64,000 nt of DNA from Devosia sp. Lineage in GTDB: Bacteria > Pseudomonadota > Alphaproteobacteria > Rhizobiales > Devosiaceae. The stretch spans positions 1-64,000 of the forward strand of contig NZ_JAQGJM010000001.1 in the NCBI RefSeq assembly GCF_028290625.1. The letters are read 5' to 3'. Each line of letters opens with the position of its first letter. Position 1 is the stretch's first letter. The notes under the pieces are model-generated. The model worked only from the letters and a program-made list of their open reading frames with translations, searched no databases and had not been told where the DNA came from. This document shows, one piece after another, positions 63,491-64,000 of this stretch. Position numbers and translations under genes: made by a program.

Positions 63491-64000
63491 GGTCCTGCTC
63501 ACCGGCGCCACGGGTTTCGTTGGAACCCACCTCGCCGCGGCATTGGCCCCATCACACGGTGTGCGGACGCTCAGCCATGCCGATGGCGACGTCGCCGACG
63601 CACAGACTTGGGCGACTTTGCCCCGCGCCGAAGTGGTGATCCATCTGGCCGCCAGGAGCTTCGTGCCGACAAGCTGGGACCGGCCGGCAGACTATATGCG
63701 GGTCAATCTGCTCGGTACCATGCAGGCGCTGGACTATTGCCACCGGCACGAGGCACGACTGATTTTTGCCAGCTCCTATCTCTATGGCAATCCGCAAACA
63801 CTGCCGATCCCGGAAACCGCGCCGCTGCACGCGATCAATCCCTATGCGCAGTCCAAGCTGATGGCTGAACAGACCTGCCGGTTTTACGCCGAGAACCTCG
63901 GCGTGCAGGTTCTAGTGCTGCGGCCGTTCAACATCTACGGCCCCGGTCAGGGAAGTGATTTTCTGGTGCCAAGCATCGTGCGCCAGGTTTTGCAAAGCGA
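63483..64000 (+). CDS. NAD-dependent epimerase/dehydratase (SDR), 3' end outside window
   Basis: Open at the right edge; 172 complete codons are visible. It begins MVEVLLTGATGFVGTHLAAA, has VIHLAARSFVPTSW, NLLGTMQALDYC, catalytic YAQSKLMAE and LRPFNIYGPGQGSDFLVPSI. It resembles GDP-6-deoxy-4-keto-mannose reductase/epimerase-type SDRs. It starts within the nucleotidyltransferase 3' end, eight bases overlapping, so the operon continues. Confidence 0.85.
   Translation, partial: MVEVLLTGATGFVGTHLAAALAPSHGVRTLSHADGDVADAQTWATLPRAEVVIHLAARSFVPTSWDRPADYMRVNLLGTMQALDYCHRHEARLIFASSYLYGNPQTLPIPETAPLHAINPYAQSKLMAEQTCRFYAENLGVQVLVLRPFNIYGPGQGSDFLVPSIVRQVLQS

Overview
The window is high-GC chromosomal DNA of an alphaproteobacterium of the order Hyphomicrobiales, probably close to Devosia. 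The main evidence is gene order: pckA is divergent from chvI-chvG-hprK-EIIA(Man)-HPr and ahcY follows, as in rhizobia. A DivL-type tyrosine pseudo-kinase, the short HPr kinase typical of the group and many dispersed GC-rich inverted repeats agree. The genus is inference.

Region 1 (1-15.8 kb) is core genome. It holds a repeat-rich stretch, pckA, the ChvI/ChvG two-component system with the PTS-type regulators, GrpB and DUF2937 proteins, ahcY with a rho-independent terminator, divL with tsaE, a tiny proline-rich ORF, DUF1810 and DUF2171 proteins, and a divergent MFS efflux gene/TetR regulator pair. Three copies of one palindrome lie between the last two genes, one filling a promoter spacer exactly.

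Region 2 (15.8-29.5 kb) contains a small secreted protein, a GIY-YIG protein, and an AT-rich pair on the polA strand just after polA: a DUF262 protein and a HEPN protein with an intact R-x4-H motif (candidate defence module). It continues with polA, a KaiC-like ATPase coupled to a hybrid histidine kinase, a lytic transglycosylase lipoprotein, a CASTOR/POLLUX-like channel and tRNA-Arg(CCG). An insertion-sequence remnant follows the tRNA.

Region 3 (29.5-64 kb) is one large surface-polysaccharide island. It begins with an undecaprenyl-phosphate sugar-1-phosphate transferase, a Wzz-like protein, a nucleotide-sugar dehydrogenase and a PglK-like ABC exporter. Next is a pseudaminic-acid-type set (pseB, pseC, aldo/keto reductase, a cytidylyltransferase/class III aminotransferase fusion, PIG-L deacetylase, pseG, pseI). 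These are tightly coupled with decorating genes: three methyltransferases, a hexapeptide acyltransferase, WbqC-like, FemAB-like, NAD(P)-binding and LIC12162-family proteins, a sulfotransferase, a glycosyltransferase and an OafA-like acyltransferase. A CDP-sugar set follows (C-methyltransferase, Gfo/Idh/MocA oxidoreductase, rfbF, rfbG, RmlC-like epimerase, SDR), which suggests a branched 6-deoxy sugar. After a glycosyltransferase and a Wzy-like polymerase, a LegB-like dehydratase, a nucleotidyltransferase and an SDR (cut by the window end) look like the start of another sugar pathway. Many start codons overlap the preceding stop (ATGA, GTGA, TTGA), so most of region 3 is probably co-transcribed.
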